DNA of 64,000 nucleotides from Tetradesmus obliquus (GCA_030272155.1 CP126206.1:3206001-3270000); one strand, 5' to 3'. Counted from the stretch's first letter, positions 47,387-57,831 are shown. Made by a program: numbers and translations. The notes: generated by a model from the letters alone, not told the origin.

Positions 47387-47904
47387 CAGAAGCAACAGGG
47401 ATGTTCTGCTTGTGATAACAGAGTGACATCAACAAAGGCTGGCATGACTGACGCAGAAAGGTTGGGGGAAGAGCGCCCGGCGGCAGCTGAAAGGCGAGAA
47501 AGGCCCTGCAAAAGCAGCAGCAGCAGCAGTAGCAGCGAAGTGTTGCTGGTGACACCAGGTACTATCAACAAAGGCTGGCATGACAGAGGCAGAGAGGTTT
47601 GGCCAGACAGGCGAGAAAGCCCCTGCAGCAGCAGTAACAGCAGCAGCAGACATTTGGTGGTTCAAGCAACCACCCAAGAACCCCCCTCACCCGCTGCTGC
47701 TGTGCCTTGAGCTCATCCATCACGCTCTGCCCAGCAGCACTCCCCGGAAAGTTCACACCAGGAGAACCGGGAACTCGCGGTGAACCCCGTGGTGAACTCA
47801 TACTTCTCAGCGGCGATCCCGGGCCTTGTGGTGAATTCATACCGCGAGGTGGCGTCTGGTACCTCTGCTGGTGTGGCGAGTGGGGTTGTGCTGCCTTGCT
47901 GTTG

Positions 47905-47939
<35 letters not shown>

Positions 47940-48825
47940 TTGTAGTGCTGTACTGCTGCTGGCATACACTTTGCTGTGCAGCTCTTCCAGCAGCTGCACT
48001 TGTATGGCTAAGCTGATTGCCAGCATGTCTTGCCGCAGCTTGCGCACCGCGCCAACCTGCAAAAGTAACAAAATAACACACACGTAACATGAACAATAAC
48101 ATGTCAGCTGCTGTGCAGCTCTTCCAGCAGCAAAGTCCACGAGGATGAGACTTGGAGGTTGGTGCAGACGCATAGCAACGACATGTTCGGCTGAGCCACT
48201 ACTGCTGTACTGCTGCTGCTGCTGCTGCGTACTGTTGTGACAGGATGATAATGCAAATAAGTGACAAAAACATCAGCCAAAGTTCAAGGCGGCTGCCACC
48301 ACAGTCACCTTGGCCAGATCCTCAGTGGCCAGCTTGCTGCAGGCCTCCAAGGCTATGCTGCTGAGCACATGATTATTGAGCACGCGACTTTTGGTATGTG
48401 CTCACAACGCACATACCTAGTGTGTATTCAGGTGCCGCAGACACACAGCTGCACGTACAACAAACACCTTGACTGTACTGCTGCAGGAAACAACAACAAG
48501 AGAAACAAAACAGTGCTAATACATGCAGCCACGCACCTTGGCCAGCTCCTCAGTGGCCAGCTTGCTGCAGGCATCCAAGGCTAAGCTGCTGAGCACACTT
48601 TGTTTGATGTGTGCTCACAACGCACGCGTCTAGTGTGTATTCAGGTGCCGCAGACACACAGCTGCACGTACAACAAACGCATGTGACTGTACTGCAGGGG
48701 ACAACAATAAACACACAACAAACCAAAATTTCAAGCGGATACAGACCTTGGCCAGCTCCTCAGTGGCTAGCTTGCTGCAGGCCTCCAGCAGCAGCTGCAC
48801 GGCAGCAGACCAGTCCTGGCAGCAC

Positions 48826-48887
<62 letters not shown>

Positions 48888-49616
48888 ACAGTCAAGGCAT
48901 GTTGTGGGTGCCACAGCCGCGCTGGTGGCAGTTGCTGTGCGGCTACGCTGCAACAGGCACGTCACCAGCGCCAGGTCGGAACCGCTACCTCATGCAACAA
49001 ATAGGTGACTCAAAGTATAACAATGCATGTAACTGATAAAAAACCGTGTAACATAACAACCCTCACCTTGGCTGCAAGAGCTTCGTCAATGCGGTCCGGG
49101 GCATCTGCCACCAGCTGGATGTCATCCGCCAGGCAAATTGCCAATACAGACGGTGCAACTCATGTGACTGGTTTGTAACAACATGTGTAACAACACTATT
49201 GATTACATCAGTAACAGTTTCTAGAATCATCAGTAACAGCCCGCACCTTGGCTGCAAGGGCCTCATCAATGCGGCCCGGGGCATCTGCCACCAGCTGGAT
49301 GTCATCCAGCAGGCCCAGCGAGCACTCCAGTGCCAGGGTTTTGCGCCACTGCAGCAATGTTATAATGTCACAATTTGTGTTACATGGTTAACCTGACATT
49401 TGAACCTCTCAGGTGCAGGATGAGCCTGCTGCTGCTGCAGGCAACATGTACGAGAGCGTCCCTGCTGCTACAGCCGCCTTCACAGCGCAAGGTGCCGCCT
49501 AGTGTTTGTGCTGGTTGTGTTTGCTGCTGCTGCTGCTGCTGCTGCTGCGTTGCCACTTGACGAACGTCGTGCTGCTGGGTTCTGCACACCGCAAGGTGCT
49601 GCCTGGTGCTAGATGC

Positions 49617-49647
<31 letters not shown>

Positions 49648-51313
49648 GCCACTTTCCAACGCACCTGCTGCTGCAGGGTCCTGCACAGCGCAAGGTGCTG
49701 CCTGGTGCTAGCTCTGCCTGCTCCTGCTGCTGATGCTGCTGCTGCTGCTGTTTGCATTGCCGCTCAACGCACCTGCTGCTGCAGCGTCCGTGACTGTGCA
49801 CTGAGCTGCCTGCTTGCATCAGCCAGGGCCTTTTTGAGCCCATCCACCTGCAGGCACAGACAGTGCAATCAAACAAACAACATAGGCAGAGTAGCTCCTT
49901 CCTGTTGCCGCTCCATTGAGGCGCGGGGCCGATGGCGTCGATGCTATGGCTTTATGGGTAACATGATGATGAACGTAGACATAGTAAAGCATCAGCAGCA
50001 GCGATCTTCTGAAACAGCCGCTCAATGTGGCATCTGCAAGGGCCTTCTTCAGGCCATCCACCTGCAGCGGCATAAAGACACCAACAGCAGCAGCAGATCC
50101 AAGCCAGAAAACTGTTATGTGCAACTGTTGCTGACATGTAGCAAGGGTGCAGCAGTAAGCTGATGTGGCAGAAGGGCACACTGTGCCTAGCCTGAGGGAG
50201 GGGCATGAGCAGCAGGTGTGTGCATGATTCCTGTGTCCACCATATATAGCATGGTATAGCGGGTGCTTTCGCACATTTACTAAGATCTGAACGGCAGCAT
50301 GTTGAGACTCCTGCTTGTGCACGCAGTCATGCGTCCCAGTCAATGCTGCTGTTGTTACTTGTGTTAGGACTGGATTAGCAGTCGGTTAGTCCATGCTATG
50401 AGACTATATAAGCTGTGCATATCTTATGACAAACACAAACAAACTTGTGGGTGCACGCCGGAGCAGGCGTCTGGTGCGCTGGGAACGTATGTCCCTTGTC
50501 GGCTTGAGTCTAAACAAGCCCCTGTACAATCCACCCTATCTTCTTCTTCTTGTGGGTGTACAGCTTTGGGCAGCTGCTTTGGGCAGTTCTGCTGATTATA
50601 CGGCAGCTGGTGTCTGCTGCAAGGTAGTTTCCTGCAAGGGCAGCGGTGCCGCTGCATCTGTTTCTTGCATGGCAGCTGGTGGCAGCTGGTGGCACGGGCA
50701 GTTTTTGCAACCGCTGAGAAATTCCGGCGTGAATGGCTGCAGAGATTGGCAGCTGCAACAAATAGTCCGCAATGTATAAAAATCCTGCAACGGTGCCACT
50801 TGCTGCGTATGCCAGCACTACTGCACATGGCGGGTACTGTACTGCTGCTGCTGTGGCACAGCTCGGTCCGTAGTCCGCACTTCCCGCACTTGAAGCCAAC
50901 ACGCAACTGCTCAATAATCACCTGTTCTTTTGCGTCTCCGAAAAGCTGCAAGATTTGCGAGTAGTTCTGGATGGACTTGGCGAAGCCCGAGTGGTAGCCC
51001 TGCACCATCTGGTCCACCAGCGTGACCAGTCGCTGCTCCTGATCCCGCAGCTGCGGTCAAACATCGATACAAGTAACAACAATGTTTGTAGTTGACTTCC
51101 ACGCAGCTGTCAGCACGCGAGCAGGCCGGGCAAGCTACTGCTCCCTGTCCTGCAACTGCTCACCTGGCCAACCATGCCCTGCGGGTTGCTCGACGTGAGA
51201 ATCTCCACGACATGCTTCAAAGCATAAAACTTTGGGTCCTTGAAGTCCTGAGGCACACGGTCCAGCTCCGCATCAACAATCTTCCAGTTCACAAGCCCCT
51301 GGGAGCCTGCCAT
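31905..51313 (-). CDS. SEC8: Exocyst complex subunit SEC8 (EXOC4)
   Basis: SEC8 is a subunit of the octameric exocyst that tethers secretory vesicles to the plasma membrane. The start at 51313 gives exon 51313-51164 (VDAELDRVPQDFKDPKF, ALKHVVEILTS) and exon 51050-50922 (GYHSGFAKSIQNYSQILQLF), the N-terminal signature of the family. Later exons in order: 49852-49775, 49350-49244, about 48818-48747, 48058-47694, 47064-46792, 46170-46035, about 45250-44540, 43435-42610 (WVVEGFLPQVWVDLRGR), 42028-41742 (LEDPEAF), 40979-40907, 39830-39602, about 39413-39366, 38351-38156 (LAALAESCDWVADCL), 37668-37465, 37131-37003 (FAGACSRALRLDLLL), 35742-35628 (MNYVFGPI), 34989-34897, 34657-34590, 34045-33898 (YYTLVGLPAEEVV), 33341-33206, 32577-32406. 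Family order is kept. The middle carries long A/G/S/Q inserts absent from usual SEC8. Terminal exon copies end at 32406, 32238 and 31905. Confidence 0.88.
32112..32172. repeat. 55-bp dispersed repeat, copy 1
   Basis: The segment around GCGCGGGGCTGATGGCGTTG to GTAACGTGATGAT matches 49916-49970 in the same orientation with few differences. Its identity is unknown; it may be a short non-autonomous element. Confidence 0.7.
33045..34300 (-). repeat. Copies around two 3'-proximal SEC8 exons
   Basis: For exon 33341-33206 a donor-side copy (VAEFFEGVVTSVQ, then GTGGGT) lies at about 33090-33047. For exon 34045-33898 acceptor-side copies (YDRAKQYYTLIGLPA) lie at about 34180-34108 and 34300-34237. Donor-side copies (EEVVRLAGDRPG...WQALLLV) lie at about 33815-33705 and 33620-33520. 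Confidence 0.78.
34780..34895. repeat. AT-rich TTA/ATT microsatellite in a SEC8 intron
   Basis: An island with repeated TTATTATTA contrasts sharply with the GC-rich, CAG-rich surroundings. It lies directly downstream, on the minus strand, of an exon donor (34897). Confidence 0.8.
34915..35400 (-). repeat. Copies of the RYLMWVLED exon start, separated by CAG arrays
   Basis: The unit (CTG array on the minus strand, then AG, then RYLMWVLED) recurs at about 34989, 35120 and 35278, with a remnant near 35390. CAG arrays at 35017-35052, 35147-35193 and 35301-35340 separate them. Confidence 0.82.
35510..36165 (-). repeat. Copies around the MNYVFGPI exon (SEC8)
   Basis: The main exon is about 35742-35628. 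A donor-side copy (KMNYVFGPIPG) lies at about 35560-35520. Acceptor-side copies (GLARLAARAAEDL) lie at about 35955-35890 and, degraded, 36150-36105. Confidence 0.7.
36200..37325 (-). repeat. Seven or more copies of the LYALSAVSHICEEDDVMEV exon end, about 120-bp period
   Basis: The main exon is 37131-37003. Donor-side copies lie near 36950-36885, 36830-36765, 36710-36645, 36590-36525 and 36465-36405, with older ones near 36320 and 36235. The two copies spanning 36600-36740 and 36840-36985 are nearly identical, so a two-unit block of about 241 bp was itself duplicated. An acceptor-side copy lies at about 37325-37285, beyond a CAG array. Confidence 0.87.
37141..37257. repeat. Long CAG array with interruptions in a SEC8 intron
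   Basis: An almost continuous CAG array with GTAGCAG and GACAG interruptions abuts, on the minus strand, the acceptor of exon 37131-37003. Confidence 0.9.
37975..39262 (-). repeat. About seven copies of the GEASAEEALLFTLRERPGGPDQLLVGSRP segment
   Basis: The main exon is taken as 38351-38156. Related segments lie near 38095-37978 (donor side), 38525-38435, 38697-38640, 38898-38785, 39066-39000 and 39262-39150 (acceptor side). Intron pieces such as TAAGCGCTTCCAAGAACGAG are shared between 38580 and 38955. Confidence 0.85.
39770..40500 (-). repeat. Five exon-start copies (RLALLPQLSLLMATEP), each preceded by a growing CAG array
   Basis: The main exon is about 39830-39602. Copies lie near 39990-39935, 40140-40075, 40275-40205 and 40435-40375. 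The (CAG)n blocks between them lengthen away from the main exon: about 39832-39852, 39990-40032, 40141-40173, 40279-40329 and 40437-40496 (20 perfect units). Confidence 0.87.
40885..41600 (-). repeat. Copies of two short SEC8 exon ends
   Basis: The GVLDAILSQVLEAMTAQ exon (40979-40907) has a copy at about 41085-41025. The QEVMAWLPAMPVTAA exon end recurs at about 41590-41525 and 41390-41310, downstream in transcription order of the main exon 42028-41742. Confidence 0.75.
42098..42625 (-). repeat. Copies of the SVEEWVVEGFLPQVWVDLRGR exon end
   Basis: Donor-side copies lie at about 42520-42455, 42345-42280 and 42215-42165. The flanks repeat the phrase AACCCTGAACCCC, a degenerate telomere-like motif. 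An acceptor-side copy of the next exon start (LEDPEA) lies at about 42130-42098. Confidence 0.8.
43435..44190 (-). repeat. Exon-start copies interleaved with a GGCAGTACA microsatellite
   Basis: The QGGWLADFAELGEKAR exon start recurs near 43580, 43710, 43830, 43950 and 44075. The gaps are filled with 10- to 15-bp repeats of the type GGCAGTACAGTC. Both components appear to have expanded together. Confidence 0.82.
44225..44620 (-). repeat. Copies of the LLLLAELLRASLSSGSAAAA exon end
   Basis: Donor-side copies lie at about 44490-44400 and 44335-44230, downstream of the main exon end near 44540. The Ala/CAG tract length varies between copies. Confidence 0.75.
45490..46100 (-). repeat. Five units of the KGWSGRAVMMPHTHAFGT exon end
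   Basis: The main exon end is near 46035. Donor-side copies with GTAGG or GTGGG lie at about 45975-45895, 45815-45755, 45680-45610 and 45560-45500. Confidence 0.8.
46370..47640 (-). repeat. Copies on both sides of exon 47064-46792 (SEC8)
   Basis: Acceptor-side copies (CTG array, CAG, then GLSRL...NLSASVMPAFV) lie near 47200-47135, 47350-47275, 47507-47435 and 47625-47568. Donor-side copies (LEDAKVYLLLQARAGIRRMVLE, then GTGATT or GTGAGT) lie near 46680-46565 and 46480-46370. Confidence 0.85.
48300..48885 (-). repeat. Copies of the ACSKLATEELAK exon end plus a (CAG)19 array
   Basis: The main exon is about 48818-48747. Donor-side copies lie at about 48590-48535 and 48352-48305, with about 100 bp of following intron (ACAACGCAC, GTGTATTCAGGTGCCGCAGA) repeated as well. 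(CAG)19 at 48829-48885 abuts the acceptor. Confidence 0.85.
49065..50062 (-). repeat. Copies around two 5'-proximal SEC8 exons
   Basis: For exon 49350-49244 a donor-side copy lies at about 49130-49067. For exon 49852-49775 donor-side copies (SRTLQQQ, with CTG arrays) lie near 49700, 49590 and 49485. An acceptor-side copy (VDGLKKALADA) lies at about 50062-50022. Confidence 0.75.
49916..49970. repeat. 55-bp dispersed repeat, copy 2
   Basis: This copy matches 32116-32170 in the same orientation. It lies in SEC8 intron 2, between an acceptor-side exon copy and the main exon. Confidence 0.7.
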
Positions 51314-52379
51314 GCTGCTTTCTGCTACTGCTGCTGCTGCTGCTCAGCACAGTTGCTGTGCCGGCCTGCTGCTTGATCTAGGGTCAGCTGCTGTGCAGTA
51401 CGGTGGTTGTTTCAGGGGCTGAAGCCAAGGCTGCCCATTGCGAGACGGCACACAGAACAATGCAGACAGCGCGCCAGTGTTCGCGACTGGTCTGCTCTGC
51501 ACTGGCAGCACCAGGCAACTACGCGAACGGGCAAACACGTAATGTTGCTTGTAGCTCCAGCTATCAGAAGTCTTCTATCAAGGCCATGATATGCACTTCT
51601 CTCCTGCTGCAATCTTGTACTTGGCCACAGTTTATAAATGCTGTCATTGCAGTGTTACTGACGATGGTACAGCGCCAGTGACAGGCAAGCATGTACCAGT
51701 CCGCAAACTGTGCTGCTGCGTAGCTTGCCAGCCGTGCAGTGCAAAAACAACTGCGTGTGTCATGACACCAACAGAAGCATGCAGAGTGTCAGGCCACTGG
51801 CGTTGCAACTTGAATTCATTGCATGATCAGGAGGCTGCTGCTGCTCTGCTAGTAAGAGACTGCTACTGCTTGCTTTCAGTTGTTTACTGTGCTGCGTCAG
51901 CCTGTCATCAGGTCCGTAAACATGCAAATTGTTACTGTGCTGTGTTCGCCTGTCAACGGCCTCATAACCAGGCAAAGTTACACATTCACGCTTCAACATC
52001 TGAGAAGCAGCAGCACGGATCTGCACTGCAGTGGCACTGCATGTTGCAGGAGTGTGTGCACCAGACAGGCCTGCATGCGCAACCCAACAGCACAGCAAGC
52101 TGCAGCAGCGGCTGCATTGCTGTTGTGCTGGGTCTATGGCGCACGAAGATGCCGCGGCAGCTCATGGTAATGTATTGTTTGGTTTTAACAAATAGTAGTA
52201 ATAGGTGTAACAACGATGAACAATGCCGCATAGTGGCTCTTCAATGCGTGCCAGTGCTAGCCGGCATTACGTGCAGTACACCTATGGTGCAGCAGTTGGA
52301 GCATGACAGAGCATGACATGATCATTGCAACTCCGAGCTGTGCGCAAATTCCAACCCCTGCTGCAAGTACTACCGGCAG

Positions 52380-53195
52380 CCACAGCTTGCAGCACAACAA
52401 ACCCCCTCCATGCAATGCAGACAAAGCAATGCGCTCCATCACCCACCCACAGCAGATTTGATGCAGTAAGCACGCAAATGCATGCCGTATGATGCAACAA
52501 AGGCGCTGCAGCAGCAGCAACCAGGCAGCACCGCCATAGTGCTGTCTGGAAGTGCTGCAGGTGCAGGCAATGCAGTGGCACAACAAAAGTGTTCACAACA
52601 TGACCAAAGTGTGACACCATGCAACTGCCCGCGCAGCTGCTGTTTTGAAAAGAGCGAAGCATGATCACTGCACAAATGCCAGCAGTGTACATGTGCAATC
52701 CCTGTCGCAGGCAATCACAACAAGCTATCAGCACTCTTACTGCAAGCTCCCTGGCAATGCAGACAAAGCAATGCCCTGCAGCACAAACTCTGTTTTCTCT
52801 TCGACAAAACAGCATTCAGCGATTCGCCACCATGGGACATGTCTGGCCATACAGCCTGTCTGGCGCAAGCCTTCATGCTGCTACGGTCGCTGCAGGTGAA
52901 TTGCAGCATGCACGTGAATGCATGCAGTACGATGCACCTGAAAGGCTGCAGGGGCAGCAACTGGCCACCACTGCATAGTGCTGCAGGTGCTGCGGGTGCA
53001 GGCGATGCAGTGGCACATCTGTTGCTGCTGCTGCTGCTGCTGCTGCAGGTGCTGCTGCTGCTGCTGCTGCTGCAGGTGCTGCGGGTGCAGGCGATGCAGT
53101 GGCACATCTGCTGCTGCTGCTGCTGCAGGTGCTGCTGCTGCTGCTGCTGCTGCAGCTGCTGCAGGTGCTGCGGGTGCAGGCGATGCAGTGGCACA

Positions 53196-53260
<65 letters not shown>

Positions 53261-53360
53261 GGGTGCAGGCGATGCAGTGGCACAACACAGGGGTCAGCGG
53301 GTGTTCAAAGTGTGACACCATGCAGTGTACACGCACAACTTTGCCTAACCAGCACCCAGT
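52380..53360. repeat. Duplicated segment, one copy expanded by CTG-containing minisatellite units
   Basis: Segment 52380-52640 resembles 52880-53340: both share GTGCAGGCAATGCAGTGGCAC-like and AAAGTGTGACACCATGCA phrases. In the first copy the core unit occurs once (about 52551-52583). In the second it occurs four times (about 52978, 53074, 53160, 53256), separated by CTG arrays, the longest at about 53196-53262. Confidence 0.75.
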
Positions 53361-53689
53361 GCAATGCGCGCAAACCCCAGGTTTCACCGCATGCAGCAGC
53401 ATCTGCTGCTGTTGCTGCTGCTGCTGCAGTGCATGTATCACTGCACAGTGCGGATCCTGCAAACACTGGATACGCCTGTTCACAGGGCACCGCACGAAGT
53501 CCTCAGCAGCGTGTCTCGCAGTGCAGGGATCTGCGGGATTGACCAAGTTGGTCAACCTTCGTCATGTTGACCAAAAAAGACTGGCATCCGGTGCAGTCTC
53601 TGCTCCAAACAAAGTCGCCTCAACTGCTCTAGCAGCGATTCGTGCCATGCTGCCCCTCTGATCACTGCAAACACTGTTGTCGGTTCACA

Positions 53690-54250
53690 ATTCAAAGGTG
53701 CATGGCGGCTCATATGATCATATGCCACGCATCTTTGCATTAAGCACTGCACAGGCCAACAATGCTCATGCTATGCACCTGTCTTCCTGCAATGCACCGA
53801 ATTGCAAAAAGCTGTTGTCGCTTCCAGGCTCAAAGGTGCATGGCGGTTCATATGCCACGAGCCTGTGACTGCACAGGTTTGGCGGTTCAGGGCGTTGGAC
53901 AGGTCACCCTTAAATTTAAAAATGCACCTGCCATGCACCTGCCATGCGATATACTACACACATTTTTTGCTCGAGGTTTCAAACACGAAGGTGCATGGCA
54001 ACTCAAATGCCACACGCGTGTGCCTCCAAACACTGCTCAAGTTTCAAGATTCAGGGCAATCCACAATGCACCCTCAAGGCCCAAAAAGCACCTGCCATGC
54101 ACCTGTCTTTCCACAGTGCACCAGACTTGCAACACCGACAGCCTTAGGTTTGAAGGGGCATGGCGGTTCATACACCACGCATATGCTCCCCCAAACACTG
54201 CACAAGCTTGGCGGTTCAGGGTGTTGAGCAATTCAGACGCAACCAACCAC
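53690..54250. repeat. Imperfect tandem repeat of about 120-150 bp
   Basis: Phrases such as AAGGTGCATGGCGGTTCATA, CCACGC and TGCACCTGTCTT return near 53695, 53832, 53980 and 54150. The units are degraded. Confidence 0.65.
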
Positions 54251-55454
54251 CCTGCAGCAGCAAGCCCGCTTGAAATGATGCCGCACATGCAGTCCGACGC
54301 CAGCCATCAAAACCCAAATTGACCATCAAAACCCTAAACCCAAAATGAAGCTGCGCATGCAGCCCGACGCCAGCCATCAAACCTGTGCCTCCATAAACTG
54401 CAGGGCGCTGCGAAAATGAAACAGCTGAAAAACGACTACAAGTGCAGCCGCCACCAACCATGTCAGCTGCCAAGCTGCAGCCACAGCAGGACAGCCTGCA
54501 GCAGCCATGTAGTTGGTGATTTGCAGCACACTGCTGTTGCTGTGTCCTGCTTAGTGGTTGCTGAACCCTGCACCACCATATGCCCTGCTATGAGCCAGGC
54601 TACAGCCAGCATGCTTGCAGGCCAGCCACCAACCGTGTCAGCTGCCAAGCTGCAGCCACAGCAGGGCAACCTGCAGCAGCCATTAGCCCCTTTCAGTCCT
54701 GTGTGCTCAAAACATGTTGGGGTGCAATTGCACTGCAGCGCAAATAGCAGCCATTACACTCTTTCACAAGTGTGATTAAGCAGTTCAAACGCAGCAAACA
54801 AACGCCCCCTCAAAATAAGCCCGCTGACAAAGGGACACCACATGCAGCTATCCAACAGCAGGGGCATAAACCTAAACCTAAACCAAGTCTGAATGCAGCC
54901 GTAGTAGCAAAACCTGAAGCACTCTCGCCTGTCCTGTGCACAGTAGTGGTGCAGCAGATCCAACAGCAACATCAGAAAACAGCAACAGCAACAGCAGAAA
55001 ACAGCAACAGCAGAAAACAGCAACAACAACAGCAGAAAAGCCTGCATTGTACAGCACCTCAGCAATAGGACCTGGGCCATAGCAGCAAAGCCTGAAGCCT
55101 GGCTGATAAGCCTGTCCTGTGCACAGTAGTGATGTAGCGTAGTGATGTAGCAGCTCTAGTGAATCCTACCTGCACATGAAGCACATCAACAGGATTCCAT
55201 GCCGTAGCAGCAACGCCTGAAGCGTGACTGACAAGTAGCCAACACATCGTGTGCAGGGTTCGCACCAACGCAGTCGGGATTCCGGCAAAATAGTAGTATG
55301 CTGTGACAGCACGTGACGTAGTAGCAGAGAAATACAAACCAAATGATGCCACCACAAGAACAGCAGGGCCCTAGCAGCAAAGCATGTACACTAATTATGA
55401 CAATAAGAAAACAACATGTGACGGGCCAGCGTTACCGGCCAACACACTGCCAAA

Positions 55455-55595
55455 GCCGGGGCACAAAGTGCCAATCAACCGTCAGTCAACTTTCAGTTGC
55501 TTGCCAGTCAACTGCCAGTCAACCGCCAGTCAACCGCCAGTCAACTGCCAGCCAAGTGCCAGTCAACTGCCATTCAACCGCCAGTCAAGTGCCAC
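55455..55595. repeat. 10-bp tandem repeat (CCAGTCAACY)
   Basis: A run of ten-base units CCAGTCAACT, CCAGTCAACC and CCAGTCAAGT covers about 140 bp. Confidence 0.85.
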
Positions 55596-55744
55596 CAACG
55601 TGCCTACTATCACCAACCCAATCATGATGTAAATTGCACATCAAGCTGACATCCTCTGTACACTAAGTGACTTAACCGAACCGGGACCCCTGAACATAAG
55701 TCCCTTGTGCAGCCGACGCAAATCAGCAGTTCTGATCCCTCTGA

Positions 55745-56545
55745 AACTGCTGCTATTCGCTAAGCCAGTGCTACTTGCCACCGACCTGGTAGCCAGGAAC
55801 CCAAACACGTAGCGCGGGCACTACTGCAGATCAAAAGCAGCAGCAGCAGCAGCAAACACACAACAACAACAGCGGCCGGCCTGACACAGCTGGAAACTGC
55901 ATTGTCGATGATACCACTGAAGAGCGCAGCAATTGATACTACTGAAGGGGGCAAATGACACCACTCAAGACAGCAAATGATACCATTGAAATCAAAGCAC
56001 CCTTTAAAACCGTTAGTAACGCCAGCTAGCCACAGATACGGCCTACTTGACAGTATCAGAGACTGAAAAGTGCTAGCGGCATGAGAGCTGCAAGTGACTA
56101 GACCACACCACGAACCCTGATTTTTGCACCCTGTTGCAGCCGACACAGCTACTAATTGGACCTGCCCTGCAGTCCTAATCCCTATGTGAATGAAGCTGAA
56201 ACTACTGCTATCCGCTAGGCCAGTGCTGATTGCCACCAACCTGGTAGCCCAGAATCAAAATACATTGCACAAGCAACGCTGCAGATCACATGCAGCAGCA
56301 GCAGCAGTCCACAAAACCAGCGGCCTCGTTGAGATGCAGATAGTGACAAGGTCGAACACAAACTCAGCGTTGATACCATCTGCAGCCGACACAGGCAGTA
56401 ACTGAGTGGGTCTTACGCCAGCTGGAACTGCCTACGATTAATAATCCATTGCTGATCGCCACGAACCTGGAAGCCAAAAATCAAAATGCGTTGCACAAGC
56501 AACGCTGCAAATCACATGCAGCAGCAGCAGCAGCAAACACATCAG
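55745..56545. repeat. Three dispersed copies of a segment of about 100 bp ending in a CAG array
   Basis: Copies at about 55749-55862, 56205-56315 and 56448-56542 share GCCAGTGCT, TTGCCACC, ACCTGGTAGCC and CTGCAGATCACATG(CAG)n. Confidence 0.75.
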
Positions 56546-56923
56546 ACACCGGCCCAGCAAAGATACAGACAGCATTGCAAATGACACTAACATAGAGCAA
56601 AGCAGTATTCAAAACACAAGCAGTCTTTTAGAGCTACACCCTACATGCACAGCGACAGTATTGAAGAATGGCCATTGATAGTGGCATGCCTAGAAGGCCC
56701 AGGGGCAGCACGTGCAAAGCAACAATCATGCTGTGGTGCTGCTGCAGCAGCAGCGATGATGCTGTAGAGCCCCAGCCTCAACAAAGGGTGCTGCAACCTG
56801 GACTATTATGAAAGGGGATCTACCTTTCAAGCGCAATCAACACGCCACATCAACACGCAGCAGCAAATTCGCTGCCTGGCAGCAGCGGCAAAGTCTGCAC
56901 TAGTCGAGGCACAGCGGAGATTG

Positions 56924-57155
56924 AATTCCTGCAAGTGGGCATGAGGTGCACCAATTCCTGCAAGTGGGCATGAGGTGCACCAATTCCTGCAAGTGGGCAT
57001 GAGGTGCACCAATTCCTGCAAGTGGGCATGAGGTGCACCAATTTCTGCAAGTGGGCATGAGGTGCACCAATTCCTGCAAGTGGGCATGAGGTGCACCAAT
57101 TCCTGCAAGTGGGCATGAGGTGCACCAATTCCTGCAAGTGGGCATGAGGTGCACC
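56924..57155. repeat. 29-bp minisatellite, exactly eight copies
   Basis: Eight head-to-tail 29-bp units (core TGCAAGTGGGCATGAGGTGC) differ by a single base (ATTTCTGC in the fifth unit). The near-identity indicates recent expansion. On the minus strand all three frames stay open through it because 29 is not a multiple of three and no frame of the unit has a stop. Confidence 0.93.
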
Positions 57156-57458
57156 AACAACGCAAATCAGCCCAACACAATCCTCATCTGAGTAATCACT
57201 GGTGCAATGTGCCAAGGATTCCAGCTTGATGCCAGCACCCTAACAGCAATGTACCGCTGGCAACTGCTTGGAACTGTTGGTTCTGTTCCTATCATACTAT
57301 GATCCTTAGTTGAGTGGTAGTACCACTCAATCAAGGAGTGGTAAACTGCGCAAAGGCATGCAAGAATTGCACAAACCATCTGGTGGCAATGCGCCAATGC
57401 TGATCCCAGGGCCGAAAGGCTGTGGCAGCTGCACCAGCATGCAGCCGGCTGAGCCATA

Positions 57459-57489
<31 letters not shown>

Positions 57490-57548
57490 GTGATTCACTC
57501 GGCCAGCTCACACAAAGACCAGCTCCCACAAAGTCCAGCTTCCAATCA

Positions 57549-57599
<51 letters not shown>

Positions 57600-57720
57600 C
57601 ACTCAAAGCGCATGCTGCCGTCAGCACGCAACTTTGGGACCTTAGCGGGCCTGCCGCGGCTGCCTTGAACCCGGCACTGCTGCTGCTGCTGTTGCTGCTG
57701 CTGCCGGCCGCTACTGCTGC
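57600..57720 (-). repeat. Partial copy of the 3' end of the Q-rich gene
   Basis: Minus-strand 57715-57602 encodes poly-Q, then PAKVPKLRADGSMRFE and a stop. The gene itself ends PANVPKLRADGSRRFG-stop at 57721. It is a tandem copy of the terminal coding segment just beyond the stop, as in SEC8. Confidence 0.8.
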
Positions 57721-57796
57721 TTAGCCAAAGCGCCTGCTGCCGTCAGCCCGCAGCTTTGGGACATTAGCTGGCCTGCTGCTGCTGGCTTGAAATCGG

Positions 57797-57831
<35 letters not shown>

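Larger units (their letters stand above)
51314..57599. other. Intergenic region with minisatellites, no gene recognised
   Basis: The right part of this region upstream of SEC8 contains ORFs of up to about 240 codons, but none shows a domain and most are CAG/TGC-driven. It holds several distinct tandem repeats listed separately. The proximal part (51314-51700) should carry the SEC8 promoter; I see no clear core element. Confidence 0.5.

Noticed and set aside
51591-52316. Plus-strand ORF of 241 codons upstream of SEC8
   Set aside because: No recognisable domain, cysteine/CAG-driven composition, no splice or poly(A) context. Open by chance in GC-rich repeat DNA.
56930-57160. CRISPR-like array of 29-bp repeats
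   Set aside because: The repeats are head to tail with no spacers, in a eukaryotic genome. It is a minisatellite.
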